DNA of 6,643 nucleotides, taken from contig JAPLSI010000173.1 in the NCBI GenBank assembly GCA_026398715.1, forward strand, positions 17,327 to 23,969, read 5' to 3'. Numbering within the stretch: the stretch's first letter is position 1; every line of letters begins with the position of its first letter. Made by a program: the position numbers and the translations under genes. Shown here one piece after another: positions 5,766 to 6,643 of this stretch. Under the pieces are notes generated by a model, which had not been told where the DNA came from, ran no database searches, and was given only the letters and a program-made list of their open reading frames with translations. The DNA comes from Gammaproteobacteria bacterium (lineage in GTDB: Bacteria > Pseudomonadota > Gammaproteobacteria > Xanthomonadales > Xanthomonadaceae).

Positions 5766-6643
5766 ATGTCCCAGCTGATCCGTCCGAATTTGGCGATCGC
5801 CATCACGTTCCTGGCGTTCGCGTTGTCTGCTGCGCCCACTGCAGCCCAGACCGCGCCGTCCGCCGCGCTGGTTCGTGCGGAAAATCCGTACCTGAGCCAG
5901 GAGGACGCCGCCGCGCGCTCGGCACGGGTTTCGAAGGTCAGCTACGTGCTGGACTTCACCCTGACCGGCGAACCGACCTTCAACGCGACCTCGAAGATCG
6001 ACTTCCAGTTGTCGGACAACCGCGCGCCGCTGACCGTGGACCTCGACAAAGCCAAGGTCAGCCAACTCGTCGTCAACGGCAAGACGCTCGCGCCGAAATA
6101 CAACCAGTGGTTCATCACCATCGACGGCGCCGACCTGAAGGTCGGCCGCAACAGCATCAGCGTCAGCTACTCGCGCGAACACAGCACCAACGGCGAGGGC
6201 CTGCATCGCTACGTGGACAAGACCGACGGCCGCGTCTACCTGTACTCGCACTTCGAACCGGCTGCCGCGCACCAGATGTTCGCGCTGTTCGACCAGCCCG
6301 ACCTGAAGGCGACCTACCAGCTGAACGTTTCCGCGCCGAAGGAATGGCACGTCATTTCGTCCACCCGCGAAACCGGCATCAAGGACGCGGGCGCCACGCG
6401 CCAGTGGACCTTCCCGGTCACGCCGGTGCTCAGCCCCTACAACTTCTCGTTGCACGCGGGTCCCTACAAGATGTGGGAAGACACCAGCGGCAAGTACCCG
6501 ATGCGCCTGTTCGCGCGCCAGTCGGTCGCAAACCAGGTGTCACCGGCCGATTGGTTCAAGGCCACCAAGGAAGGCCTGGTCTATTTCGACGAGTACTTCG
6601 GCATCGCCTATCCGTTCAAGAAATACGACCAGATATTGGTCCC
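5766..6643 (+). CDS. Secreted/periplasmic M1 family zinc aminopeptidase (aminopeptidase N-like), N-terminal part
   Basis: Zinc metallo-aminopeptidase that removes N-terminal residues from peptides, here probably in the periplasm or outside. The first 292 residues are present and the gene runs off the right edge. A Sec signal peptide is seen at about 1-27 (LAIAITFLAFALSAAPTAA, then QT). The N-terminal beta-saddle domain follows: YVLDFTLTGEPTFNATSKIDF (two halves, 60-80), EGLHRYVD (144-151), and the strongly conserved FEPAAAHQMFALFDQPDLKATY (163-184 region), the M1 stretch before the catalytic domain. It ends at YPFKKYDQILV (282-292), the sequence that in relatives runs straight into the GAMEN motif, so GAMEN and HExxH-E lie just outside. 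No in-frame alternative start is found close upstream of the ATG at 5766 and no clear ribosome binding site is visible. The signal peptide separates it from cytosolic PepN. Family call is firm. Confidence 0.93.
   Translation, partial: MSQLIRPNLAIAITFLAFALSAAPTAAQTAPSAALVRAENPYLSQEDAAARSARVSKVSYVLDFTLTGEPTFNATSKIDFQLSDNRAPLTVDLDKAKVSQLVVNGKTLAPKYNQWFITIDGADLKVGRNSISVSYSREHSTNGEGLHRYVDKTDGRVYLYSHFEPAAAHQMFALFDQPDLKATYQLNVSAPKEWHVISSTRETGIKDAGATRQWTFPVTPVLSPYNFSLHAGPYKMWEDTSGKYPMRLFARQSVANQVSPADWFKATKEGLVYFDEYFGIAYPFKKYDQILV

Noticed and set aside
5286..6455. Long minus-strand open frame opposite the OmpW and aminopeptidase genes
   Set aside because: Arg/Gly-rich shadow frame of high-GC coding DNA; the plus strand shows clear OmpW and M1 protein sequence across the same bases.

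Overview
The window is dense, high-GC (roughly low-to-mid 60s % by eye) bacterial chromosome with six protein genes and two partial ones among them. Gene content suggests a gammaproteobacterium of the Xanthomonadaceae/Lysobacteraceae type: a TraB/GumN-family exported protein with an Ala/Pro-rich linker, an OmpW-type porin, a secreted M1 aminopeptidase, and strong GC3 bias. This taxonomic guess is inference from gene style, not from a marker gene.

Left block (about 1-3462, minus strand). Four genes are read right to left: a GFA/CENP-V zinc protein, an EthA-like Baeyer-Villiger monooxygenase, a TraB/GumN-like exported protein, and a short-chain dehydrogenase cut by the left edge. They are very tightly packed: 51 bases between the first two, then a TGATG stop/start overlap, then an ATGA overlap. 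This is very probably one operon. Monooxygenase, dehydrogenase and GFA together suggest oxidation or detoxification of carbonyl compounds. The GumN-like member lacks both signature histidines of its superfamily and is the odd one out. A 20-codon Cys-rich reading frame ends exactly on the GFA start codon and may be a leader peptide.

Middle (3578-4783, minus strand). A subtilisin-like (S8) serine protease has an N-terminal I9-like propeptide region and a complete catalytic set, but no signal peptide. Its promoter region (4784-4981) is shared with the divergent gene on the right and holds the only AT-rich stretch of the window.

Right block (4982-6643, plus strand). An OmpW-family outer-membrane beta-barrel protein is followed 10 bases later by a long perfect hairpin, then a 175-base gap with a possible promoter. 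A periplasmic/secreted M1 aminopeptidase follows and is cut by the right edge just before its GAMEN and HExxH motifs.

No tRNA, rRNA, CRISPR, insertion sequence or integrase is visible. Nothing here amounts to an obviously new defence or mobile system. The most notable points are the four-gene redox operon, the histidine-less GumN protein inside it, and the Cys-rich leader frame in front of it.
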